NCBI GenBank assembly: GCA_028292065.1
Contig: JAQGNC010000626.1
Location: forward strand, 1 to 9,983
Direction of reading: 5' to 3'
DNA length: 9,983 bases
Source: Betaproteobacteria bacterium
GTDB taxonomy: Bacteria > Pseudomonadota > Gammaproteobacteria > Burkholderiales > SG8-41
The notes under the pieces were generated by a model, which saw nothing but the letters and a program-made list of their open reading frames with translations, did not search any database and was not told the DNA's origin. Made by a program: the position numbers and the translations under genes. Shown here in pieces: positions 1 to 6,580 of this stretch; position 1 is the first letter of the stretch; each line of letters starts with the position of its first letter.

Positions 1-1581
1 CTGCTCCAAACGCTCGAGAAGAACGGCGTCGAAGTGATCTTCGGAAATCCCGGGACCACCGAGATTCCACTGGTCGCGGCGTGCGAGCAGCACGCGAAGC
101 TGCGCTACGTCGTCGCGCTGTCGGAGGTCTCGGCGGTGCCGATGGCCGACGGCTATGCGCGGGCGACTCGTAAACTCGGCGTGGTCAACCTCCACGTCGC
201 GCCCGGCCTCGGCAACGGGATGGGCACGCTGTACACCGCCGGCATCGCGGGAACGCCGCTCCTCGTGCTCATCGGCGGACAGGACCGGCGCTTCCTGCAC
301 ACCCAGCCGATCCTGTGGGGTCCGCTCGAGCAGATGGCGCGCAGCGTGTGCAAGGAAGTCTACGGGCTCAACACGCGCTACGACGCGGCTGCGAACGTGC
401 GCCGCGCGCTGCGCGCCGCGCTGACCCCGCCGTATAAACCGGTCGCGCTCATCTGCCCGCCGGACCTGCTCGAGCAGGAGATCGAAGGCGAAACCGGCGC
501 GGTCCGCGCGCCCTCGCTCCCTCCCCTGGACGCTGCGCGCGCGACCGAGTACGCGCGATTTCTTTCCGGCGCAAAACGTCCGGCACTCGTCGCCGCGGAA
601 GACGTGCACTGGAGCCATGCGTCGCAAGCGCTGGAGGATCTGGCCGAGCGCCTGCACGCGCCGGTCTACGCCGCGCCTTATACGGGGGTGCTCCCGATCT
701 CGGCGGCATCGCGGTGGTATGCGGGGTATCTGCCGCCGAGCCTGACGCAGATCTCGGAGCGCCTCGAAGATCACGACGCGCTCTTCTTCGTCGGCGGACG
801 CGGTTTCAGGACGACGCTGTACAGCGAGGCGTCGCTGCCGCAGCGCCTCGCGTGGATCGGCAGCGATGCCGCGGTCCAGGCGAGCGACGGCGAGTTCGCT
901 CTCGCGTCGCTGGCGGACATACGCGGCTCGCTCGCGGCGATCGCCGAGTGCTTGTCACCCCTGCCTGCCGCCGCGCCCGCCGCGTCGCTCAGACCGCCCC
1001 TCGAAATGCCGCCCGCAACCGGCGGTGCGCTGCACCCGACTCGCGCAGTCGCAGCGCTCCTCGAAGGCTACAGCGACGCGATCTGGTACGACGAATCGGG
1101 CCTCTCGACTTCCGACGTGCGCCAGTGGATGAAGCTCGCTGCGGGCGAATACATCATCAACGGCAGCGGCGGCATCGGCTGGGGCCTGCCCGCGGCGGTC
1201 GGCGGTGCGATCGCGCATCCGGAGCGCAGCATCGTCGCGGCGATCGGGGACGGCTCGACGCTTTATGCGTCCGAAGCATTGTGGAGCGCGGGCAGGCAGA
1301 ACACGAAGAACATGCTGCTCGTCGTCTTCGCGAATCGCCGCTACGCCACGCTCAACGAAGCCGCGAGCCGGCTCAAAGGCGGCGCGCTGGAGTCGTTCAC
1401 GATCGAGCCGCCGGTGCTCGATTTCAGCGGGCTCGCGACCCTTTACGGCTGGCGTTACGAACGCGTCGCGACCGAGAGCGAGCTGACGCGCTTCCTGTCG
1501 CAGCGGCCTGCATCGAACACGCTGCTCGAGCTGGTCCTCGACCCGGCACTGAAGCCGGTGACGGCTTCGCGGCATTTCTAG
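1..1581 (+). CDS. ThDP-dependent enzyme, benzoylformate decarboxylase-like (5' partial)
   Basis: Thiamine-diphosphate enzyme of the decarboxylase/acetolactate-synthase superfamily, probably acting on a 2-oxo acid in the cytoplasm. The frame is open from base 1 and already encodes family sequence upstream of the first possible start (GTG at 34), so the true start lies outside the window. Domain order is normal: PYR domain (about 1-520) with the GNPGTTE motif, the cofactor-activating Glu in LSE (codon 124-126) and the NLH histidine (193-195); a central domain (about 560-950); and a PP domain (about 1030-1560) with the Mg/ThDP site, GDG at 1246-1254 (Asp codon 1249-1251) and Asn 1333-1335. DESGLST and the NLH histidine point to benzoylformate decarboxylase rather than acetolactate synthase. 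By my remembered alignment, the second active-site His of that enzyme (FRYH) is FRTT here, so the substrate or reaction may differ. The next gene follows after 7 nt. Superfamily is certain; substrate is unknown. Confidence 0.9.
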   Translation: MLQTLEKNGVEVIFGNPGTTEIPLVAACEQHAKLRYVVALSEVSAVPMADGYARATRKLGVVNLHVAPGLGNGMGTLYTAGIAGTPLLVLIGGQDRRFLHTQPILWGPLEQMARSVCKEVYGLNTRYDAAANVRRALRAALTPPYKPVALICPPDLLEQEIEGETGAVRAPSLPPLDAARATEYARFLSGAKRPALVAAEDVHWSHASQALEDLAERLHAPVYAAPYTGVLPISAASRWYAGYLPPSLTQISERLEDHDALFFVGGRGFRTTLYSEASLPQRLAWIGSDAAVQASDGEFALASLADIRGSLAAIAECLSPLPAAAPAASLRPPLEMPPATGGALHPTRAVAALLEGYSDAIWYDESGLSTSDVRQWMKLAAGEYIINGSGGIGWGLPAAVGGAIAHPERSIVAAIGDGSTLYASEALWSAGRQNTKNMLLVVFANRRYATLNEAASRLKGGALESFTIEPPVLDFSGLATLYGWRYERVATESELTRFLSQRPASNTLLELVLDPALKPVTASRHF

Positions 1582-1588
1582 GCCGGCG

Positions 1589-2131
1589 ATGGTCGATATA
1601 GAAGACCTCCTCGTTCGCGGCGGCGCAGGCCGCATCGCTTTGCTGCGCTACTGCGTCATGTCGATTCGCATGGAGCCGGTATTCGTCTTTCTGGCGCAGG
1701 AGTATCGCTACAGGCCGAGCCATGCGGGCGCGCTCGCGCTGTTCGATCTCTTCTGCGGCGAGCACGCAGCGGCGAAGCTCGCTGAGTACGAGCTCCTGCC
1801 GCCGCGGCAGCTGGGCCTGAGCGCGGCAGTCACTCGCGTGCGCGAGCAATGGCACCAGATGCAGTCGCCTCCTCCCCACGACGAGAACGACCTCATCGCA
1901 GTCATGACACCTGCGCGAGACCTGTTCGACACGATCGTTCGCGGCTTACGCGGCGACGCGCGATTCACCGCGCTTGGCGCGTCTTACGACCCGCAGCTCA
2001 CGCCGCAGGAAAACCTGCCGGGCGGCAAGATGACGGCAGGGCAGCGACAGTTCGTCGAAGGCGTGTGGAACCCGGTCGTGAAACCGCGCCTGACCGCCGC
2101 GGGCTTCTGGCAGATGCGCACCATCGGCTGA
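1589..2131 (+). CDS. Hypothetical protein, 180 aa, coupled to the ThDP gene
   Basis: I do not recognise this protein. It starts 7 nt after the ThDP enzyme stop on the same strand, so the two are probably cotranscribed and may be translationally coupled; there is no clear Shine-Dalgarno sequence before ATG 1589. A second in-frame ATG at 1658 would give a protein 23 residues shorter, and the sequence alone does not decide between them. The protein looks soluble: no signal peptide, no convincing membrane segment, no Cys-rich metal site. It is rich in predicted helix, with a proline-rich, acidic stretch in the middle (SPPPHDEND) and a conserved-looking C-terminal part containing ENLPGGKMT and a Trp/Phe-rich end. 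The protein-like composition and tight spacing support a real gene. It might be a small partner of the ThDP enzyme, but that rests only on position. Confidence 0.7.
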   Translation: MVDIEDLLVRGGAGRIALLRYCVMSIRMEPVFVFLAQEYRYRPSHAGALALFDLFCGEHAAAKLAEYELLPPRQLGLSAAVTRVREQWHQMQSPPPHDENDLIAVMTPARDLFDTIVRGLRGDARFTALGASYDPQLTPQENLPGGKMTAGQRQFVEGVWNPVVKPRLTAAGFWQMRTIG

Positions 2132-2161
2132 CGGAATGACTCGGGGGGAAGTCCCGATTCC

Positions 2162-2177
2162 ACTTGTCCGGACAAGT
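2162..2177. promoter_or_regulatory. Operator-like palindrome, copy 1
   Basis: Perfect 16-bp palindrome ACTTGTCCGGACAAGT. Its last base is the first base of the -35 element at 2177-2182. The GT-N4-AC core spacing resembles sites of GntR regulators of the HutC type, although the usual central TA is CG here. An identical copy lies 48 bp downstream. The regulator is not proven. Confidence 0.75.
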
Positions 2178-2205
2178 TGACAGCGTGGCAGTGCGCCCCT
2201 ACTAT
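2177..2205 (+). promoter_or_regulatory. Sigma70-type promoter of the dioxygenase operon
   Basis: A perfect -35 box TTGACA (2177-2182) is followed after exactly 17 bp by TACTAT (2200-2205), which matches the -10 consensus at four of six bases including the key second A and last T. The predicted transcription start is near 2212, leaving a leader of about 53 nt before ATG 2265. The promoter lies between two identical palindromes, which is the arrangement expected for repression by steric block. Confidence 0.7.
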
Positions 2206-2209
2206 TCCC

Positions 2210-2225
2210 ACTTGTCCGGACAAGT
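2210..2225. promoter_or_regulatory. Operator-like palindrome, copy 2
   Basis: Second perfect copy of ACTTGTCCGGACAAGT. The identity with copy 1 extends outward to CACTTGTCCGGACAAGTTG (2161-2179 and 2209-2227). This copy covers the predicted transcription start near 2212, so a bound protein should block initiation. I found no further full copy in the window. Confidence 0.75.
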
Positions 2226-2251
2226 TGTTTTTCCGTGGCCCCAGCCCTCGC

Positions 2252-2256
2252 AAGGA
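2252..2256 (+). promoter_or_regulatory. Ribosome binding site fixing the dioxygenase start
   Basis: AAGGA lies 8 nt before ATG 2265. This supports that start over an in-frame GTG at 2235, which has no such site, and the family sequence begins right after the ATG. Confidence 0.7.
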
Positions 2257-2264
2257 ATACCTCG

Positions 2265-3161
2265 ATGATCACCGTAAACCGCATCGGCAAACACCTCGGC
2301 GCCGAGATCTCCGGCGTCGATCTTTCGAAGCCGCTGGCCGACGACACTTTCGCGCAGGTCGCGAAAGCTTTTTTCGACAACGAAGTCGCCTTCTTCCGTC
2401 ATCAGAAGCTCACGCCCGAGCAGCAGGTCGCGTTCACGCGGCGCTTCGGCGTGCTCGAGCAGCACGTGCGCAAGGAAAGCCGGCTCAAAGACCATCCCGA
2501 AATCCTGATCATCTCGAACCTGCTCGATGAGAACGGCAACGCGATCGGCTCCCAGGACGCGGGACGCTTCTGGCACAGCGACCTGTCATACAAGAAAGAG
2601 CCGAGCATGCTCTCCGCGCTCTATTCACTCGAAGTGCCGGTCAAGGACGGACGTGTGCTCGGCGATACGAGCTTCGCGAGCACGACCGCTGCGTACGAAG
2701 CGCTGCCGGCTGAAACAAAACAGCGCATCGACGGCCTCAAGAACGTTCACAGCTATCGGTTCTATCGCTCGAAGAACATCGAGGCGCAAAAGCAGGAGCA
2801 GGCGCGCGGCGGACGCGTGATCCAGGAGCACGTGCTGACCGACGACCAGCTGAAGAGCGTGCCCGACGTCGAGACGCCCATCGTGCGCACCCACCCGGTG
2901 ACGAAGCGCAAAGGCCTCTTCGTCAACGAAGCGCACACTTCGCACATCGTCGGCGTGTCGCCGGAAGAGTCGGAGCGCCTGCTCTCGGAGCTTTACGCCC
3001 ACGTGATCAAGCCCGAGTTCGTCTACACCCACCACTGGCAGCCCGGCGACCTCCTGATGTGGGACAACGCGGCGGTCCAGCACAAGGCGACCTTCGACTA
3101 CGACCTGCCGCTGCGCCGCCTGATGCATCGCACGACGGTGCGCGGCACTGCCGCGGTCTGA
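2265..3161 (+). CDS. TauD/TfdA-family Fe(II)/2-oxoglutarate dioxygenase
   Basis: Cytoplasmic non-haem iron dioxygenase of 298 aa that would couple 2-oxoglutarate decarboxylation to oxidation of an organic substrate. Members of this family include taurine dioxygenase (TauD) and 2,4-D dioxygenase (TfdA). The iron-binding triad is visible: His104 and Asp106 in FWHSDLSY and the distal His273 in AVQHKA. Arg289 in LMHRTTV fits the 2-oxoglutarate carboxylate anchor, 16 residues after the distal His. The N-terminal part (IGKHLGAEISGVDLSKPL) and the total length are typical. The start is ATG 2265, supported by AAGGA 8 nt upstream. It has its own promoter flanked by two palindromes and is followed after 1 nt by the EthD-like gene, so the two form an operon. 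No sequence feature tells which substrate is used; a sulfonate, an aryloxyacid or another carboxylate are all possible. The family call is firm. Confidence 0.93.
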   Translation: MITVNRIGKHLGAEISGVDLSKPLADDTFAQVAKAFFDNEVAFFRHQKLTPEQQVAFTRRFGVLEQHVRKESRLKDHPEILIISNLLDENGNAIGSQDAGRFWHSDLSYKKEPSMLSALYSLEVPVKDGRVLGDTSFASTTAAYEALPAETKQRIDGLKNVHSYRFYRSKNIEAQKQEQARGGRVIQEHVLTDDQLKSVPDVETPIVRTHPVTKRKGLFVNEAHTSHIVGVSPEESERLLSELYAHVIKPEFVYTHHWQPGDLLMWDNAAVQHKATFDYDLPLRRLMHRTTVRGTAAV

Positions 3162-3162
3162 C

Positions 3163-3834
3163 ATGCCCGACGCACAGGGACTGATCGCGGTCTGGCTCGA
3201 CGTCGCCCCCCAGCACGAAGAGGAATTCAACGACTGGTACAACCTCGAGCACCTGCGCCAGGTCGTCGCACTTCCGGGAGTCGTGCGCGCGCGGCGCTAC
3301 CGTGCGGACGACGCGCCTCTCAAATACCTCGCGTGGTATGAGACCGGCGACGAGACGATCGAGGGCGGCGCGGGCTTCCAGCACGTCGTGCAGAACCCCA
3401 CGCCGTGGTCGCAGCGCATGCGCCGTTTCTATGGCGACAATCGCGAGCGCATGAATTTCCGGCTGATGTGCGACGTCGGCCACGCCGCGCCTGCCGATAC
3501 GCCGTGGCTGTATATCGTCCACACCGACATCCCCGACGACATCGTCGGCGAATACAACGAGTGGTACGACCAGGAGCACCTGCCGCGCCTCGTCACCGTA
3601 CCCGGCGTGGTCCGCGCCCGCCGCTACACCGCGACTTCAGGCAATCCGCGCTACCTCACCGCCTACGAGCTGACCGACCCGAACGCGTTCGAAGGCCCCG
3701 AAGGATTGAAAGCCCGCAAAACGCCGTGGACCGCGAAGATGCGCTCGCTGTTTCACAACACGCGGCGCAGGATGTGCCGACTGGTGCTGCCGGCGGTGAC
3801 GCATGAGGAAGCGTCGGTCGGCGCTGAACGGTAA
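3163..3834 (+). CDS. Tandem-duplicated EthD-like (dimeric alpha-beta barrel) protein
   Basis: A 223-aa protein built from two similar halves, each resembling the EthD/dimeric alpha-beta barrel (ferredoxin-like) fold. In half 1, residues 21-48 contain FNDWYNLEHL and PGVVRARRY; in half 2, residues 130-157 contain YNEWYDQEHL and PGVVRARRY, about 109 residues later. A second conserved block, TPW followed by basic residues, occurs at about 79-102 and 186-209. Proteins with this fold usually dimerise to form one barrel, so two fused halves could form the barrel within a single chain. Family members often act as small accessory enzymes or helpers in oxidative catabolism. The start follows the dioxygenase stop by 1 nt, implying translational coupling and a shared pathway. 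There is no signal peptide. The C-terminal tail after about residue 210 is low in conserved features. The reaction is unknown. Confidence 0.85.
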   Translation: MPDAQGLIAVWLDVAPQHEEEFNDWYNLEHLRQVVALPGVVRARRYRADDAPLKYLAWYETGDETIEGGAGFQHVVQNPTPWSQRMRRFYGDNRERMNFRLMCDVGHAAPADTPWLYIVHTDIPDDIVGEYNEWYDQEHLPRLVTVPGVVRARRYTATSGNPRYLTAYELTDPNAFEGPEGLKARKTPWTAKMRSLFHNTRRRMCRLVLPAVTHEEASVGAER

Positions 3835-3850
3835 ACCGTAGACCCAAACC

Positions 3851-3972
3851 GGGGTCAGACCCCAACCACGATGGGGTCTGACCCCAACCACGACGGGGTC
3901 TGACCCCAACTACGATGGGGTCTGACCCCAACTACGATGGGGTCTGACCCCGGCTTTTTGGGGTCAGACCCC
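3851..3972. repeat. Array of six 13-bp palindromes at 22-bp spacing (REP/BIME-like)
   Basis: Six copies of GGGGTCWGACCCC begin at 3851, 3873, 3895, 3917, 3939 and 3960. The first five are spaced exactly 22 bp; the last step is 21 bp. Copies 1 and 6 have A at the central position and copies 2-5 have T. The spacers between copies 1-5 are near-identical 9-mers (AACCACGAT, AACCACGAC, AACTACGAT twice). The outer flanks AAACC and GGTTT are complementary, so the whole array is roughly symmetrical. It fills most of the gap between the converging genes ending at 3834 and 4022. Open frames across it encode only repeated GSDP/VGVRP-like peptides and are not genes. Repeats of this type are known from REP-like families, but the named family cannot be assigned here. 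Confidence 0.9.
3939..3972. terminator. Possible bidirectional terminator hairpin
   Basis: Copies 5 and 6 of the array are perfect reverse complements (GGGGTCTGACCCC and GGGGTCAGACCCC) separated by an 8-nt loop, GGCTTTTT. They can form a very stable 13-bp stem between two converging genes. There is no T run after the stem on either strand, so intrinsic termination is only a possibility; mRNA 3'-end protection is another. Confidence 0.4.
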
Positions 3973-4021
3973 GGTTTGCTTCCGGACGCCGAAGCGAGCG
4001 CCAGCGAGCCCCGCAGCGACC

Positions 4022-4987
4022 TTATTCGACCTTCACCCCCGCCTCCTTCACCACCCCATTCCACTTCCTGATCTCCGCCCGCACGAAATCGCCGAAAGCT
4101 TTCGGCGTGCTCGTCTGGATCTCCACCCCCGCGGCGGTGAGCCGCTCGACCACGTCGGGCATCGCGAGTGTGCGCACGACTTCGGCGTTGAGCTTGTTCA
4201 CGATTGCCGGCGGGGTTGCCGCGGCACCGAAGAGGCCCTGCCAGTCGAGCACCGAGAAACCTCTCACGCCGGCTTCGGCGACGGTCGGCACTTCAGGCAG
4301 CGCGGGCGAGCGCCTGCCGGCGCTGACGCCGAGCGCACGCAGCTTGCCGGCTTTGATGAAGCCGACCGCCGACGGCATGCTCGCGAAGCTCCCGGTGATC
4401 TGGCCGCCGACGGCATCGGTCATCGAAGGACCGCCGCCTTTGTACGGCACGTGCACCACGTTGACCTTCGCGAGGATCTTGAACAGCTCGACCGCCATGT
4501 GCGGCGCGCCGCCGGTTCCGCTCGATCCGAAAGTCAGCGTCCCGGGCTTTGCCTTGGCGAGAGCCACCAGCTCTTTCACGTCTTTCGCGGGGACCGACGG
4601 GTTCACCACGAGCACGTTCGCGATATTCGCGGTGTAAGTGATCGGCGCGAGATCGCGGGCGATGTCATACGGCATCCTGTAGAGGCTCGCGTTGATCGCC
4701 ATCGGTCCGATCGTGCCGAGCACGATCGTGTAGCCGTCCGGCGCCGCTTTCGCGACGAGATCGGTGCCGATCATTCCGTTGGCGCCGGGCCGGTTGTCGA
4801 CCACGACCTGCTGGCCCCATGCGTCCGACATCTTCTGCGCGACCACGCGCGCGACGAGATCGGTGCTGCCCCCCGGCGGAAACGGCACGATCATGCGTAT
4901 GGGTCGCGCAGGGTACGTCTGGGCGAAGGCGTACGCGGTGGAGAATAGCGCGGCCGCGACCGCGAGCCGGTTGATGCTGAGCTTCAT
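4022..4987 (-). CDS. Bug/TctC-family periplasmic solute-binding protein 1
   Basis: A 321-aa periplasmic binding protein of the tripartite tricarboxylate transporter (TTT) type. It would capture a carboxylate or related small molecule and hand it to a TctA/TctB membrane pair. Residues 1-22 form a Sec signal peptide (Lys, a hydrophobic core, then AFA before the predicted cut) with no lipobox Cys. The mature protein begins with the family hallmark TYPARPIRMIVPFPPGGSTD, followed by AAPDGYT, GSSGTGGAPH, VVHVPYKGGGP and GKLRALGVS. Length is normal. The ATG at 4987 is preceded by GAGGAAG (4992-4998 on the complementary strand). It is divergent from the amidase gene across a 157-nt region with several inverted repeats, so the two may be co-regulated. 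No membrane subunits are nearby. Its C terminus differs from the other two Bug proteins here, so it is a more distant paralogue. The ligand is unknown. Confidence 0.93.
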   Translation of the reverse strand: MKLSINRLAVAAALFSTAYAFAQTYPARPIRMIVPFPPGGSTDLVARVVAQKMSDAWGQQVVVDNRPGANGMIGTDLVAKAAPDGYTIVLGTIGPMAINASLYRMPYDIARDLAPITYTANIANVLVVNPSVPAKDVKELVALAKAKPGTLTFGSSGTGGAPHMAVELFKILAKVNVVHVPYKGGGPSMTDAVGGQITGSFASMPSAVGFIKAGKLRALGVSAGRRSPALPEVPTVAEAGVRGFSVLDWQGLFGAAATPPAIVNKLNAEVVRTLAMPDVVERLTAAGVEIQTSTPKAFGDFVRAEIRKWNGVVKEAGVKVE

Positions 4988-5044
4988 GAGACTTCCTCGG
5001 CGTTGACTTGTGAACCGGGCGGTCGGGCGTTTTCATCGCGTACA

Positions 5045-5060
5045 ATTCTCGTTGGAGAAT
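5045..5060. promoter_or_regulatory. Operator-like palindrome between Bug 1 and the amidase
   Basis: ATTCTC-GTTG-GAGAAT, a perfect inverted repeat with 6-bp arms, lies in the divergent intergenic region 57 nt before Bug 1 and 84 nt before the amidase. Two further inverted pairs surround it: GCGGTCGG 5019-5026 with CCGACCGC 5065-5072, and TTTTCATC 5030-5037 with GATGAAAA 5084-5091. I could not assign clear promoters for either gene. The position suits a regulator controlling both directions, but the protein is unknown. Confidence 0.45.
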
Positions 5061-5134
5061 CCCGCCGACCGCTCGTGTTGGTTGATGAAAAGTATACAAG
5101 CCGGCGCGATGACGCGGACGCCGCGCACACAAAC

Positions 5135-5138
5135 GGAG
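5135..5138 (+). promoter_or_regulatory. Ribosome binding site fixing the amidase start
   Basis: GGAG lies 6 nt before ATG 5145. It favours this start over the in-frame ATG at 5109, which lacks a comparable site and would only add a basic 12-residue extension. Confidence 0.6.
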
Positions 5139-5144
5139 CATGTC

Positions 5145-6521
5145 ATGAAGTCCTGGTGCAATCCCAACATCGAGTCGTTCGCACGGGCCGTCGCAGGCTT
5201 TCGCGGCGGGAGCGACACGCCTCGCGACCTTCTCGAGCGCTGCATCGCGAACATCGAGGCGCGCGAGCGCGAAGTGAAGGCGTTCGTGACGCTCGATCTG
5301 AAACGCGCGCGCAAAGCCGCGGACGAGTCGAGCAAGCGCTACAAGGCAGGCCAGCCGCTGTCCATGGTCGACGGCTGCCCGGTCGGCATCAAGGACATCA
5401 TGGCAACCAAGGACATGCCGACGCAGATGAACAGCGCCGCGTTCAAAGGATGGCAGTCGGGACAGGACGCCGCGTGCGTGCATGCGCTGCGCCATGGCGG
5501 CGCGATCCTCATCGGCAAGACAGTGACGACTGAATTCGCGATCGGCTATTCGGGACCGACGACGAACCCTTTCGACAGCAAGCGCACGCCCGGAGGCTCG
5601 TCGAGCGGCTCTGCTGCGGGCGTCGGCGCCGGCATGTTCCCCGCGGCCCTGGGCACCCAGACTCAAGGCTCGACCCTGCGGCCGGCATCGTTCTGCGGCG
5701 CGGTCGGTTTCAAGCCGACGCTCGGTGCGCTGCACACCGCCGGCATCCATCCGCTGTCGGCGACGTGCGATCACCTCGGCGTCATCGCCGCGACGCTCGA
5801 CGACACGTGGCGCGTCGCGTCCCACATTTCGCTCGCGCTCGGCAGTCCCGGTTACGGATTCCTCGACGGCGCCGCGGCCAATGCGCCCGACGCGGCGATG
5901 CCGCGCAGGATGATCCGCCTGTATACGCGCGGCTGGAACGAGATCGATGACACGATCAAGAGCCGGTTCGAGGAAGCGGTGGACGCACTGCGGGCCGCAG
6001 GCGTCGAGATCGTCGGTAAGAACGAGAGCGACGAGGTCGGCGCTTTCGAAGACGCGCTGGAGCGCGACGTCGACGGCGCGCTCGATATCGTTGCCTACGA
6101 GATGAAGTGGCCTTACGAGGATTACCTCGCGCGCTTCGGCGACGCGATCGGCAAACGCATACACGGCCTGATCGAGCGCGCGCACGCCATGGCGCCGGCG
6201 GATTACACCGAGTTGCTGCAGAAGCGCCAGGCGATCAGGCGGCAGTGCCGCGAGCTCGCGGTCGCGCTCGACGCCGACTGCTATCTCACCCTCGCGTCGT
6301 CAGGCCCCGCGCCGTTGAGGCTCGAGCACAGCGGCAGCCGCACTTTCATCGCTTACGGCTCGTGGCTCGGCTTTCCGGCGTTTTCACTTCCCGTGCTCGA
6401 ATCCGGCGGATTGCCTTTCGGCCTGCAACTGCTCGGCCTCGATCACCGCGACGGGGTGCTGTGCGCGAATGCGAACTGGGTGATGAAGCAGCTCGGCGGA
6501 TGTCCCGGCGGCGCCGCATAA
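5145..6521 (+). CDS. Amidase-signature (AS) family hydrolase
   Basis: Cytoplasmic hydrolase of 458 aa that cleaves an amide bond by the Ser-cisSer-Lys mechanism. The triad is readable: Lys83 in GCPVGIKDI, cis-Ser152 in GGSSSGSAAG and the nucleophile Ser176 in GTQTQGST; the 24-residue gap between the two serines is normal. The signature loop is GTQTQGSTLRPASFCG rather than the common GTDTGGS form, which places it in the GTQTxGS branch and away from the GatA tRNA amidotransferase subunit and typical allophanate hydrolases. ATG 5145 is chosen for its GGAG site. The family call is solid, but members act on many different amides and ureas, and the substrate cannot be predicted. It is divergent from Bug protein 1, suggesting uptake and hydrolysis of the same compound, and converges on the GntR gene 59 nt away; I see no clear terminator in that gap. 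Confidence 0.92.
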   Translation: MKSWCNPNIESFARAVAGFRGGSDTPRDLLERCIANIEAREREVKAFVTLDLKRARKAADESSKRYKAGQPLSMVDGCPVGIKDIMATKDMPTQMNSAAFKGWQSGQDAACVHALRHGGAILIGKTVTTEFAIGYSGPTTNPFDSKRTPGGSSSGSAAGVGAGMFPAALGTQTQGSTLRPASFCGAVGFKPTLGALHTAGIHPLSATCDHLGVIAATLDDTWRVASHISLALGSPGYGFLDGAAANAPDAAMPRRMIRLYTRGWNEIDDTIKSRFEEAVDALRAAGVEIVGKNESDEVGAFEDALERDVDGALDIVAYEMKWPYEDYLARFGDAIGKRIHGLIERAHAMAPADYTELLQKRQAIRRQCRELAVALDADCYLTLASSGPAPLRLEHSGSRTFIAYGSWLGFPAFSLPVLESGGLPFGLQLLGLDHRDGVLCANANWVMKQLGGCPGGAA

Positions 6522-6580
6522 CCTGCGTTCCTTGTGTTTCGCGCGCCACGAGATCGCCGCGTCGCGTCCGCTTTGTTGCC

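Noticed and set aside
714..1601. A 295-codon plus-strand frame inside the ThDP gene
   Set aside because: Out-of-frame Arg-rich shadow; the ThDP frame carries all the conserved cofactor motifs.
2134..2160. Terminator after the 180-aa gene
   Set aside because: Only a short imperfect stem (TCGGG with CCCGA, extended by GAAT with ATTC across a bulge) and no T run follows, so it is too weak to call.
3851..3972. CRISPR array
   Set aside because: The repeats are 13 bp and the spacers are 9 bp and nearly identical to each other, unlike CRISPR repeats with unique spacers of about 30 bp; no cas genes are present.
3637..4064. Open frames giving repeated GSDP/VGVRP peptides
   Set aside because: The peptide repeats are only the translation of the 22-bp DNA repeat array; no ribosome site or domain supports a gene.
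4665..6185. A 506-codon open frame on the minus strand opposite the amidase and overlapping Bug 1
   Set aside because: Arg/Ala/His-rich shadow typical of high-GC DNA; it overlaps two genes with clear family motifs, and its own translation shows no recognisable domain.
6522..6580. Terminator between the converging amidase and GntR genes
   Set aside because: No convincing hairpin with a T run on either strand in this 59-nt gap.
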